From Betaproteobacteria bacterium (GTDB taxonomy: Bacteria; Pseudomonadota; Gammaproteobacteria; Burkholderiales; SG8-39), in NCBI GenBank assembly GCA_029858545.1, contig JAOUFA010000016.1:1-20850 (forward strand): DNA of 20,850 nt. The letters run 5' to 3'. Made by a program: the position numbers and the translations under genes. Of this stretch, positions 1 to 6,743 are shown one piece after another; positions within the stretch are counted from its first letter, which is position 1, and the number at the start of each line of letters is the position of its first letter. The notes under the pieces were generated by a model that was given only the letters and a program-made list of their open reading frames with translations, was not told where the DNA came from and made no database searches.

Positions 1-845
1 GCCTTGCGATACAGACTGCCGCCGCTCACCGCCGAGACGAAGGAGCCGATCAGCTGCGCCGCCGCGGGCGCCTCGAACAGCACCGGCGCCTGGCGGGTCG
101 AAATCTTGCGCGCGCCCAGGCGCGCCAGCGCGCGCTGCCCGGCATAGCGGCCGAGCGGCTCGGCACCCGCCATGTCGCCCGCGGCACGCGCGGCACTGTA
201 CCAGTCGTCGCGCTGCATCAACCCCTTTTCCTCCGCGATCACCGAGCACCACAGCGAGTGGCGCGTGCTGCGCATGCCTGCCATCATCCCAAGGCTGTTC
301 GCGAGCACCCACTGCGAATGCTGCGCAGAGAGCGATGCGCCCTCGGAATTGCGGATCTTGCGCGAAACCGCGAAGGCCGCCGCCTCGCAGCGGCGCGCGA
401 CGGCGATCGCCTCTTCGGCGTCGATATTCCAGGGATGAAAGACATCCAGATCGGGAAGATCCCGGGCGAGCGAATCCGCGTCGGGCGGCCCGGCACAATC
501 GTCCTCGGCGGTATGGCGCGCGATCGCAAGCGCCGCCTCGACCGCCTGATGCACTGCATCAGTGGAGAAGTCCGCGCTGCTCGCATGACCCCGCCGCGCT
601 CTGGGCCGATCGCCCAGGTACACCGTCACACCGAGCGACTTGTCCCGGTTATGTTCGATCGTGTCGACTTCGCCCTTGCGCACGGTGACCGACAGGCCAT
701 AGCCTTCGGAAACATCGCACTCGCAGGCACTCGCGCCCTGGCGCGCCGCGTGAGCGAGAACGGCTGCCGAGATTTCGCGCAATTGGTCCTGCGAACTCGC
801 AAAGCGCGCGCCGTTGCGATCCTTGGGGCGGTCATGAGGTGGCAT
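1..845 (-). CDS. pmbA: TldE/PmbA metalloprotease subunit, C-terminus cut by window edge
   Basis: Translating the minus strand from the ATG at 845 gives an open frame of 281 residues running off the left edge. It contains the family signatures GARKISTRQAPVLFEAPAAA and SAVSGGSLYRK near the visible end, where E. coli PmbA (about 450 residues) has the same block. PmbA/TldE is the non-catalytic partner of TldD in a cytoplasmic heterodimeric metalloprotease that degrades unfolded peptides and, in E. coli, matures microcin B17 and helps turn over CcdA. TldD is not in this window. The start was chosen because it is the first in-frame ATG and gives a typical N-terminus. It lies back to back with yjgA, the two ATGs overlapping on opposite strands, and no Shine-Dalgarno is evident upstream. 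About 170 residues are missing off the edge. Family assignment is firm. Confidence 0.93.
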   Translation of the reverse strand, partial: MPPHDRPKDRNGARFASSQDQLREISAAVLAHAARQGASACECDVSEGYGLSVTVRKGEVDTIEHNRDKSLGVTVYLGDRPRARRGHASSADFSTDAVHQAVEAALAIARHTAEDDCAGPPDADSLARDLPDLDVFHPWNIDAEEAIAVARRCEAAAFAVSRKIRNSEGASLSAQHSQWVLANSLGMMAGMRSTRHSLWCSVIAEEKGLMQRDDWYSAARAAGDMAGAEPLGRYAGQRALARLGARKISTRQAPVLFEAPAAAQLIGSFVSAVSGGSLYRK

Positions 846-1431
846 GGCGCGCTATCATAACAGCGTGAACCCAAGCCCCGACCAAATCTCCGCCAACGAG
901 GACAGCCCGCCGGACCCGCTCAGCAAGACGCGCAGGAAGCAGGCGATGCACGAACTGCAGTCCCTGGGCGCCGCGCTGCTCGAACTTCCTCCGGCACAGC
1001 TCGCCAACCTTGCGCTGCCCGAAAAGCTCGCCCTCGCCCTGCGCGAGGCGCGCAGCATGACGCGCCACGAGGCACGACGCCGCCAGATCCAGTACATCGG
1101 GCGCCTGATGCGCGAAGTGGATGCGGAACCGATCCGTGCTCGGCTCGCCACGATTCGAGGACATTCGGCCGAGGCCACCGCGCAGCAGCGCCGGCTGGAG
1201 CAGTGGCGTACGCGTCTCGTCGAGGACGACGGCGCACTCACCGAATTCGTATCCGAATTCCCGCGCGCCGACGCCCAGGCCTTGCGTACTCTCGTCCGCA
1301 ACGCCCGCAAGGAGCACAACGAAGGGCGCCCGCCGCGCGCGTTCCGCGAATTGTTTCGAGCGCTGCGCGAGGCGGCCACCGCGGAACTGCCCGACGACGC
1401 CGCGTCGCAGGACTGGAAAGATGAAACCTAG
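844..1431 (+). CDS. yjgA: Ribosome-associated protein YjgA/DarP (DUF615)
   Basis: The 195-residue product has a polar, Pro/Asp-rich N-terminus followed by the all-helical DUF615 core, with the recognisable stretch KQAMHELQSLGAALLELPP and the Arg-rich RRRQIQYIGRLMRE. E. coli YjgA (about 183 residues) binds 50S precursors and aids late large-subunit assembly. The divergent pmbA-yjgA pair is a common proteobacterial arrangement. The start is uncertain: the ATG at 844 has a GAGG at 836-839 only 4 bases upstream, while a GTG at 865 would begin exactly where a transcript from the TATCAT at 853-858 would start. mogA follows 30 bases downstream on the same strand, so cotranscription is likely. Identity is firm, the exact N-terminus is not. 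Confidence 0.9.
   Translation: MARYHNSVNPSPDQISANEDSPPDPLSKTRRKQAMHELQSLGAALLELPPAQLANLALPEKLALALREARSMTRHEARRRQIQYIGRLMREVDAEPIRARLATIRGHSAEATAQQRRLEQWRTRLVEDDGALTEFVSEFPRADAQALRTLVRNARKEHNEGRPPRAFRELFRALREAATAELPDDAASQDWKDET
853..859. promoter_or_regulatory. Symmetric -10 element between pmbA and yjgA
   Basis: The bases TATCATA read TATCAT on the plus strand (853-858) and TATGAT on the minus strand (859-854); both resemble a sigma-70 -10 box. A start 7 bases downstream on the plus strand falls on the GTG at 865, and one about 8 bases downstream on the minus strand falls on the pmbA ATG at 845. No good -35 hexamer is visible for either direction, so this is a suggestion from spacing and sequence only. 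Confidence 0.35.
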
Positions 1432-1461
1432 CACCGCGCGCAACGACCGTGCATTCTCGCC

Positions 1462-2076
1462 ATGACGGATGAACTGCTCATCGGGCTGGTTTCGATCAGC
1501 GATCGCGCCTCGCAGGGCGTATATCGCGACGAAGGCATTCCGTCGCTCAAGGACTGGCTCGCGCGTGCGATTGCCGCGCCCGCCTGGCGCGACGAAACGC
1601 GCCTGATTCCGGACGAGCAGCCGGTGATCGAGGCAACCCTCCGGGAATTGGTTGACAACCACGGCTGCCATCTCGTTCTCACCACCGGCGGCACCGGCCC
1701 GGCGCTGCGCGATGTGACGCCGGAGGCCACGCTCGCGGTGGCAGACAAGGTAATGCCCGGCTTCGGCGAGCAGATGCGCCGCATCAGTCTCGAATTCGTA
1801 CCGACTGCGATTCTCTCGCGCCAGGTGGCGGTGATCCGCTTTCGACGAGGAGACGAGACCGGCCGCGGCTGCCTGATCGTCAATCTCCCAGGGCAGCCCA
1901 AATCAATCCGTGAAACGCTCGAAGGGCTGAAGGACGAACAAGGAAGATCCCTCGTGCATGGTCTGTTCGGCGCGATTCCCTATTGCATCGACCTGATCGG
2001 CGGCCCCTACATCGAGACCCACGATGCCGTTGCGCGCGCCTTCCGGCCCAAGAGCGCGTTGCGTCCCAAGCGCTGA
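1462..2076 (+). CDS. mogA: Molybdopterin adenylyltransferase MogA
   Basis: The 204-residue protein aligns with E. coli MogA (195 residues) by eye along its length: the IGLVSISDRAS start, ETRLIPDEQ, LVLTTGGTGPA, DVTPEATLAVAD and the LPGQPKSIRETLEG block. MogA adenylylates molybdopterin with ATP, giving MPT-AMP, the substrate for molybdate insertion by MoeA. Asp51 and Asp84 match the acidic residues known to be important in the E. coli enzyme (Asp49 and Asp82). The protein has a short extra loop, about residues 126-137 (RFRRGDETGRGC), where E. coli is shorter. It lies 30 bases after yjgA and 41 before the kinase gene. No other molybdenum cofactor genes are in the window. MoaB is a relative, but the length and motifs favour MogA. 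Confidence 0.95.
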   Translation: MTDELLIGLVSISDRASQGVYRDEGIPSLKDWLARAIAAPAWRDETRLIPDEQPVIEATLRELVDNHGCHLVLTTGGTGPALRDVTPEATLAVADKVMPGFGEQMRRISLEFVPTAILSRQVAVIRFRRGDETGRGCLIVNLPGQPKSIRETLEGLKDEQGRSLVHGLFGAIPYCIDLIGGPYIETHDAVARAFRPKSALRPKR

Positions 2077-2117
2077 GCGCCGGGCGCGTTCGCTCACGCA
2101 AGGACAGTCCCGAGACC

Positions 2118-3368
2118 ATGCGATTCCTGATCGTCGCCGCGACTCACGAGGTCCACGAGACACTGCTGCGCATGCTGCGCACGCGCTGGCCGGATGCGCG
2201 TTTCGAGCACTGGCAGTTCGGCGAACGCGATCTGCCGGGGCGCGGCCTGCTGCGCGGGCGGCACGATGTGATCCTGCTCGAACTTCCCGCGGACCCCGAG
2301 GAGGGCCTCGCGTGGACCGCCAAGCTGCGCCTTGACTCGCTCTCGCCCCCGGTGATCCTGGTCGCCCCGCATGGCAACGACCGGCTCGCGGCACAGGCGA
2401 TCAAGACTGGCGCATCCGACTACCTGCCGCAACGCGACCTGACTCCCGAGCAGCTGGTTCGTTCGGTGGACGAAGCAGTCAAGGAGCACGAGGCGAGGCG
2501 CGCCGAGGCAAGCGGCGTCGACCCCGCCTTGCAGCGTACCACCCCGATCGACATCCGTTCGGTGGGCAAGCCCCTGCGTAGCCAGACCGTCGCCGTCCCG
2601 GGCTACCGCGCGCTGCGTCAGATTGGGCAGGGCGGCATGGCGCAGGTGTTTCTGGCCGAGCGCGAACACGACGGCCTGCAGCTGATCCTGAAGGTGCTCG
2701 ACCCCGCGGTGCGCGCCGACCAGATCTTTCTCAAGCGCTTCGTGCGCGAGTACAAACTGATCGCCGGGATGCAGGATGAACACGTCGCACGCATCCATGA
2801 CCAGGGCTTCGCCGGCGACTACCCGTTCATCGCGATGGAATATTTTCCCGGCGGCACCCTCGCCGCCCGCATGCACGAGGGCCTCACCTCGCTCGCGGCG
2901 CTGCGCATCGTCTCGCAGATCGCGCGCGCACTCGACGCGATCCACGCGCGCGGCATCGTGCACCGGGACCTGAAGCCGCAGAACATCATGTTTCGCGCCA
3001 ACGGCCGCCTCGCGCTGGTCGATTTCGGTCTGGCGCATGCCGCGATCGACGAATCCCGGCTCACCATCGTCGGCCAGATGGTCGGCACGCCGCTCTATGC
3101 GAGTCCCGAGCAATGCCTGGGAGAACCCGTCGACCATCGCTCCGACCTGTATAGCCTCGGCGTGATCTTCTACGAAATGCTCACCGGGCACCCCCTGTTC
3201 GACGCACCGGGAGCGGTGGAAATCGTCGCGATGCACGTGCACAATGCACCGCCCAGGCTGCCGCAGCGGCTGGCGGGCTACCAGCCGGTGCTCGACCGGT
3301 TGCTCGCCAAGAAACCGGGTGAACGATTTCAGAGCGCGCGCGAACTGTTCGCGCGCGTCGCGATATGA
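2118..3368 (+). CDS. Ser/Thr protein kinase with N-terminal degenerate receiver domain
   Basis: This is a 416-residue soluble protein. Residues 1 to about 125 have the pattern of a CheY-like receiver (MRFLIV beta-1, DVILLELP beta-3, PPVILVAP beta-4, GASDYLPQ beta-5) but lack its chemistry: the acidic pair is gone, the phospho-Asp position is Glu55, the switch Thr position is Ala83 and the conserved Lys is Gln105. After a linker, residues 163-416 form a Hanks-type kinase with a full catalytic set: glycine loop IGQGGMAQV, Lys192, Glu211, HRDLKPQN with Asp284, DFG at 302-304, GTPLYASPEQ and Asp343. No membrane helix or PASTA repeats are present, so it should act in the cytoplasm. The start at 2118 follows the mogA stop and begins the receiver fold. 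Its stop overlaps the thyA start (ATGA), indicating coupled translation. The substrate is unknown. Confidence 0.9.
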   Translation: MRFLIVAATHEVHETLLRMLRTRWPDARFEHWQFGERDLPGRGLLRGRHDVILLELPADPEEGLAWTAKLRLDSLSPPVILVAPHGNDRLAAQAIKTGASDYLPQRDLTPEQLVRSVDEAVKEHEARRAEASGVDPALQRTTPIDIRSVGKPLRSQTVAVPGYRALRQIGQGGMAQVFLAEREHDGLQLILKVLDPAVRADQIFLKRFVREYKLIAGMQDEHVARIHDQGFAGDYPFIAMEYFPGGTLAARMHEGLTSLAALRIVSQIARALDAIHARGIVHRDLKPQNIMFRANGRLALVDFGLAHAAIDESRLTIVGQMVGTPLYASPEQCLGEPVDHRSDLYSLGVIFYEMLTGHPLFDAPGAVEIVAMHVHNAPPRLPQRLAGYQPVLDRLLAKKPGERFQSARELFARVAI

Positions 3369-4183
3369 AGGACATCGTGAATCCCGGAGAACGGCAGTAC
3401 CTCGATCTTCTCGCCCATGTGCTCGAGCGCGGCGCGCGCAAGTCCGACCGCACCGGCACCGGCACGCTGTCGGTGTTCGGCTGGCAGATGCGCTTCGATC
3501 TGGCACAGGGCTTCCCTCTGCTCACCACCAAGAAACTGCACCTCAAGTCGATCATCTACGAACTCTTGTGGTTCCTGCGCGGCGACACCAACGTAAAGTG
3601 GCTGCAGGAGCGCGGCGTGACGATCTGGGACGAATGGGCCGATCCGTCGGGCGAACTGGGGCCGGTATACGGACACCAGTGGCGCCATTGGCCGGCACCA
3701 GGCGGCGGAGAAATCGATCAGCTCGCGAAGCTGGTCGAGTCGGTCCGCACGAAGCCCGATTCGCGGCGGCACATCGTCACCGCCTGGAATCCGGCTGATG
3801 TCGACCGCATGGCACTGCCTCCCTGCCACGCGCTGTTCCAGTTCTACGTCGCCGACGGACGGCTCTCCTGCCAGTTGTATCAGCGCAGCGCCGATCTGTT
3901 CCTCGGCGTGCCGTTCAACATCGCCTCCTATGCGCTGCTCACGCTGATGATCGCGCAGGTAACCGGACTCGCAGCGGGTGAATTCGTGCATACCCTCGGA
4001 GACGCCCATCTGTACACCAACCATCTCGAACAGGCACGCGAGCAACTTGCGCGCACCCCGCGGGATTTTCCGCGCATGAAACTCAATCCCCGGGTGTCAG
4101 ACCTCTTCGGTTTCCGGTACGAGGATTTCGTCATCGAAGGTTATGATCCACACCCCGCGATCAAGGCACCGATTGCCGTGTAG
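3365..4183 (+). CDS. thyA: Thymidylate synthase
   Basis: The 272-residue protein (E. coli ThyA is 264) makes dTMP from dUMP using methylenetetrahydrofolate as both carbon donor and reductant. Visible signatures are the phosphate-binding Arg29 region (RKSDRTGTGT), WDEWADP, the nucleophile Cys154 in MALPPCHALFQFYV, RRHIVTAWNP with Arg134/Arg135, QRSADLFLGVPFNIASYA with Asn185, and HLYTNHLEQ with His215 and Tyr217. All expected catalytic residues are present, so the enzyme should be active. The start codon overlaps the kinase stop in an ATGA arrangement, with no clear Shine-Dalgarno of its own, which suggests coupling. Downstream there is no dihydrofolate reductase gene, the frequent partner of thyA; a flavin monooxygenase gene follows after 156 bases. 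Confidence 0.97.
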   Translation: MKDIVNPGERQYLDLLAHVLERGARKSDRTGTGTLSVFGWQMRFDLAQGFPLLTTKKLHLKSIIYELLWFLRGDTNVKWLQERGVTIWDEWADPSGELGPVYGHQWRHWPAPGGGEIDQLAKLVESVRTKPDSRRHIVTAWNPADVDRMALPPCHALFQFYVADGRLSCQLYQRSADLFLGVPFNIASYALLTLMIAQVTGLAAGEFVHTLGDAHLYTNHLEQAREQLARTPRDFPRMKLNPRVSDLFGFRYEDFVIEGYDPHPAIKAPIAV

Positions 4184-4203
4184 GCCGCGATAGGCAAAAA
4201 GAT

Positions 4204-4234
4204 GGCCCACCTGCTGGGGGAAGCGAGGCGGGCC
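4204..4234 (+). other. Imperfect inverted repeat after thyA
   Basis: GGCCC at 4204-4208 can pair with GGGCC at 4230-4234, continued after one mismatch by CCT/AGG. It lies 20 bases after the thyA stop and could act as a weak transcript end or 3' stabiliser. There is no T-run after it, so I do not call it an intrinsic terminator. Confidence 0.25.
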
Positions 4235-4339
4235 AGAGGGAATCGTTGCCTGACTGCCCGGCAAACAGGAAGCGCCGCAAGTTATTCCCCGTAATGATAG
4301 ACATTCTTGGGTGTACGCCCGAACGCCAACACAACCATC

Positions 4340-5362
4340 ATGCGACTTTCGATTCTCGACCAGTCCCCGATCATCAGCGGTCTCGATGCCCGGCGCGCGC
4401 TGCACGAAACCCTCGCCCTTGCGCGGAGTGCCGAGGAACTCGGCTATACGCGCTACTGGCTTGCCGAACACCATGCGATCGCCGCGCTCGCCGACCCCTG
4501 CCCGGAAGTATTGCTTGCACGCCTGGGCGCGGAGACCTCGCGTATCCGCATCGGCAGCGGCGGAGTGCTGCTGCCCTACTACAGCGCGCTCAAGGTCGCC
4601 GAGGTCTTTCGAATGCTCGAAGCGCTCTACCCGGGACGCATCGATCTGGGCATCGGCCGGGCGCCGGGAGGCGATGCGCGCACTGCGCAGGCGGTCGGCG
4701 GCGGGCGATTCCCGGACAGCGACCGCTTTCCCGAGCAGGTCTGGGAAATCGTCGGCCACTTCGACGGAACCCTGCCCAGCGCGCATCCGTTCAAGCGCGT
4801 GCGCGCACAACCCGAGGTCGAGGGCAGGCCCGAAGTCTGGTTGCTCGGCTCGTCCAACTACAGCGGTGCGCTCGCCGCGCAACTCGGACTTCGCTTCGCC
4901 TTCGCGCACTTCATCAACGCGCAGGGAGGCGACGATGTGACGCGATCGTACCGCGCCGAATTTCGGTCGCGCACGCCGCAGACCGCGGAGCCGACGCCAC
5001 GCGAGACGCAACCGCAGGCGATCGTGTGCGGCTTCGCAATCTGCGCGGAGAGCGACGCCGAGGCCGAGCGTCTGGCTGCCTCGATCGACCTGCGCCGGCT
5101 GCACATGGCGCGCAACATCGATCATCCGGTGCCGACGTTCGAGGAAGCGCAACGCCACAGCTACAGCGCGGAAGAAAGGAAGTATGTCATGAGCCAGCGC
5201 GAGCGCGCCGTGATCGGCGGGCCGGAGAAGTGCCGGCGTGAAATCGAGGAACTTGCGCGCCGCTACGGCACCGACGAGGTGATGCTGCTCACCATCACTG
5301 GAGATTACGCCTCGCGCAGCCGCTCCTACGAATTGCTCGCCGAGGTCTTCGCGCTGCGTTAG
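4340..5362 (+). CDS. Luciferase-like flavin-dependent monooxygenase (YhbW type)
   Basis: The 340-residue product has the bacterial luciferase-like TIM-barrel signatures: start MRLSILDQSPI, RYWLAEHHAI near residues 38-46, IRIGSGGVLLPYYSALKVAE at 69-88, the LGIGRAPGGD block at 103-112 and a C-terminal GGPEKCRREIEELARRYG segment. These match the single-subunit subgroup that includes E. coli YhbW (about 335 residues), which uses reduced FMN and oxygen on unknown substrates. The start was set at the ATG at 4340 because family members begin with this segment; an in-frame TTG at 4307 is less likely. No strong ribosome binding site is visible. The gene is separated from thyA by 156 bases, so it may have its own promoter; a TAATGAT at 4292-4298 is the only -10-like string I see. 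Confidence 0.88.
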   Translation: MRLSILDQSPIISGLDARRALHETLALARSAEELGYTRYWLAEHHAIAALADPCPEVLLARLGAETSRIRIGSGGVLLPYYSALKVAEVFRMLEALYPGRIDLGIGRAPGGDARTAQAVGGGRFPDSDRFPEQVWEIVGHFDGTLPSAHPFKRVRAQPEVEGRPEVWLLGSSNYSGALAAQLGLRFAFAHFINAQGGDDVTRSYRAEFRSRTPQTAEPTPRETQPQAIVCGFAICAESDAEAERLAASIDLRRLHMARNIDHPVPTFEEAQRHSYSAEERKYVMSQRERAVIGGPEKCRREIEELARRYGTDEVMLLTITGDYASRSRSYELLAEVFALR

Positions 5363-5485
5363 CGCCGAGGGAACGAAGAACGGGCGATCGGTTCATGCGC
5401 GGCGGCACCCTTGGCGCCACTTGCGGTCGCGATGAAACGGCGCCTCCCCGCGATCGCCGCGTGCGGATAGAATTGGTTGCGCGCC

Positions 5486-5641
5486 ATGCCGGTGCACCTC
5501 GTCGCGGGAGAAATGATGAATTTCGGGGTACCGATTCCACCCGATCGGATCGATCTCATCGGCGGTTATTTCGCCAGGCGTCTTCCGCGGAGGGCCGCGC
5601 CCGGCGCGAACCCCCTCCCCGTGCTGGTCGCGGCATGGTGA
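5486..5641 (+). CDS. Possible small ORF, 51 residues, overlapping next gene
   Basis: An ATG at 5486 opens 51 codons (MPVHLVAGEMMNFGVPIPPD, then an Ile/Gly segment, an Arg-rich patch and a Pro-Leu-Val tail) ending in TGA at 5639-5641. The stop overlaps the ATG GTG start region of the next gene (ATGGTGA), a common sign of translational coupling. A TAGAAT at 5468-5473 could be a -10 box, though it would leave a very short leader. I do not recognise the sequence. Against it: no clear Shine-Dalgarno, and third-position GC looks somewhat lower than in the flanking genes. The rest of 5363-5485 holds nothing I can identify. Coding status is uncertain. Confidence 0.33.
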   Translation: MPVHLVAGEMMNFGVPIPPDRIDLIGGYFARRLPRRAAPGANPLPVLVAAW

Positions 5642-6666
5642 ACGTCGCGACCATGACCGGAACGCTCGATCTCCCCGCACTCATCGCCGCGGTACAGAGG
5701 AATTGCGACATCGCCGACGCACGTCATGCGGGCGAGTTGACGATGTGCATTTACCTTCTGCGCATGCGCGACTTCTACTGCTGGGAGCGCGAGCTGCCCC
5801 CGGGGCGCGACGTGGGGCGCGCCGAAGTCGGCGGCTGGCTGGAGAAGCGAGAAAGACACTGGGAAACAATCGAGGCCGCGACCTACGGGAACCTGCCGCT
5901 GCCATCGGGCACGACCGATCCGTTCGACAACACGCATATCAATGCAGTGCTCGGCGAGCAGGGTCTCGTCTATTCGGCCGGCTACGGCCGGCGCGGACGG
6001 CCGCAGTTCTTCCTCGGCGAGCTCGCGTGCGCCGAGACGCGCGGTCGGCGCCAGATCAGGGTGTCGGGCCGTGAATTCGCGCGCGATGTCGAGGCGCATC
6101 CTGGAATGCTGCTTGGCGACACGGTCTACGTGCGCACCGAAACCCTGCGTCGCTGGCTCTGGGAGCGATTCGAGGAATGGCGCTGGAGCCGCAAGAACGA
6201 GGCGCTGGGCCGGGCGCTCGCCTGCTATCCGTTCACTACCGATCCCGAGGCCGCGCTCGAGGCGATGACGCGCGTCGAAACGGAATCGATCATCTTGCAT
6301 GAACTGGGCGAGGCGGTCGTCGGCGCCGAGCTTGGCGACGCCTGGGCGGCGATGCTGGGGGATGTTGCCGGCACGCGCATTGAGATCGAAGCGCGCGCGC
6401 TGCGCGATCTGGCTGCGGACTGTGCCTCGACGCTGCCCGCTCTCGTCGAGCGCGGCAACCCGGCGTCGATCCACTTTCATTTCGCGAACCTTACCGGGAT
6501 GCGGCGTGAACTCGATCCGGCGCTCGCCTCGGCATACCGGCGCTGGGCCGAGGACGGCGACGGGGCGGCGCTCGCGCGTGCCGCGGCACAAGGCCTCGTC
6601 CGTGCGCGCGCACGCGCGCTCGAACTTCTCGACCGCCCTCGTACCCGCGGCCCGGGGGCACGCTAG
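5635..6666 (+). CDS. Conserved-looking protein of unknown function
   Basis: From the ATG at 5635 this encodes 343 residues; an ATG at 5653 (MTGTLDLPALIAAVQRNC) is an equally good start giving 337. The frame stays open upstream to 5395, but that part is Arg-rich and looks non-coding. There is no signal peptide or membrane helix, so it is probably cytoplasmic. Recognisable but unassigned features are an N-terminal block with DIADARHAGELTMCIYLLRM and DFYCWERELPPG, a central WSRKNEALGRAL segment, and a C-terminal helical region with HELGEAVVGAELGDAWAAML and IHFHFANLTGMRREL. The HELGE string resembles a metalloprotease HExxH only superficially, lacking the second His. I recall similar proteins in proteobacteria but cannot name a function. 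It is followed by the symporter, which seems to have its own promoter. Confidence 0.8.
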   Translation: MVNVATMTGTLDLPALIAAVQRNCDIADARHAGELTMCIYLLRMRDFYCWERELPPGRDVGRAEVGGWLEKRERHWETIEAATYGNLPLPSGTTDPFDNTHINAVLGEQGLVYSAGYGRRGRPQFFLGELACAETRGRRQIRVSGREFARDVEAHPGMLLGDTVYVRTETLRRWLWERFEEWRWSRKNEALGRALACYPFTTDPEAALEAMTRVETESIILHELGEAVVGAELGDAWAAMLGDVAGTRIEIEARALRDLAADCASTLPALVERGNPASIHFHFANLTGMRRELDPALASAYRRWAEDGDGAALARAAAQGLVRARARALELLDRPRTRGPGAR

Positions 6667-6691
6667 GGATTGCCCCGGCTTACCGCAATCC
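6667..6691. promoter_or_regulatory. Inverted repeat at symporter promoter
   Basis: GGATTGC at 6667-6673 and GCAATCC at 6685-6691 are exact 7-base inverted arms with an 11-base gap, starting directly after the stop codon of the upstream gene. The right arm overlaps the candidate -35 box at 6680-6685. It could be an operator or a weak transcript hairpin; no T-run follows. Confidence 0.35.
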
Positions 6692-6707
6692 GGACCTTTG
6701 GTATATT
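6680..6707 (+). promoter_or_regulatory. Candidate sigma-70 promoter for the symporter gene
   Basis: TTACCG (6680-6685) and TATATT (6702-6707) are separated by 16 bases, about 36 bases before the symporter ATG. The -10 box matches the consensus at five of six positions and the -35 box less well. Confidence 0.5.
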
Positions 6708-6743
6708 CCGCTGACCATCCAAGCCGGCCCCGCGACCACCGCC

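Noticed and set aside
2094..3506. 470-codon minus-strand open frame opposite the kinase gene
   Set aside because: It is antisense to a clear kinase gene, has no domain signature, and long antisense frames are expected in GC-rich coding DNA.
5359..5559. 66-codon minus-strand frame in the gap after the luciferase-like gene
   Set aside because: It has no ribosome binding site or recognisable sequence and competes with the better supported plus-strand small ORF at 5486.
6290..6320. HELGE string in the unknown protein as a zinc protease site
   Set aside because: The HExxH second histidine is Ala in the following position and no third ligand is evident.
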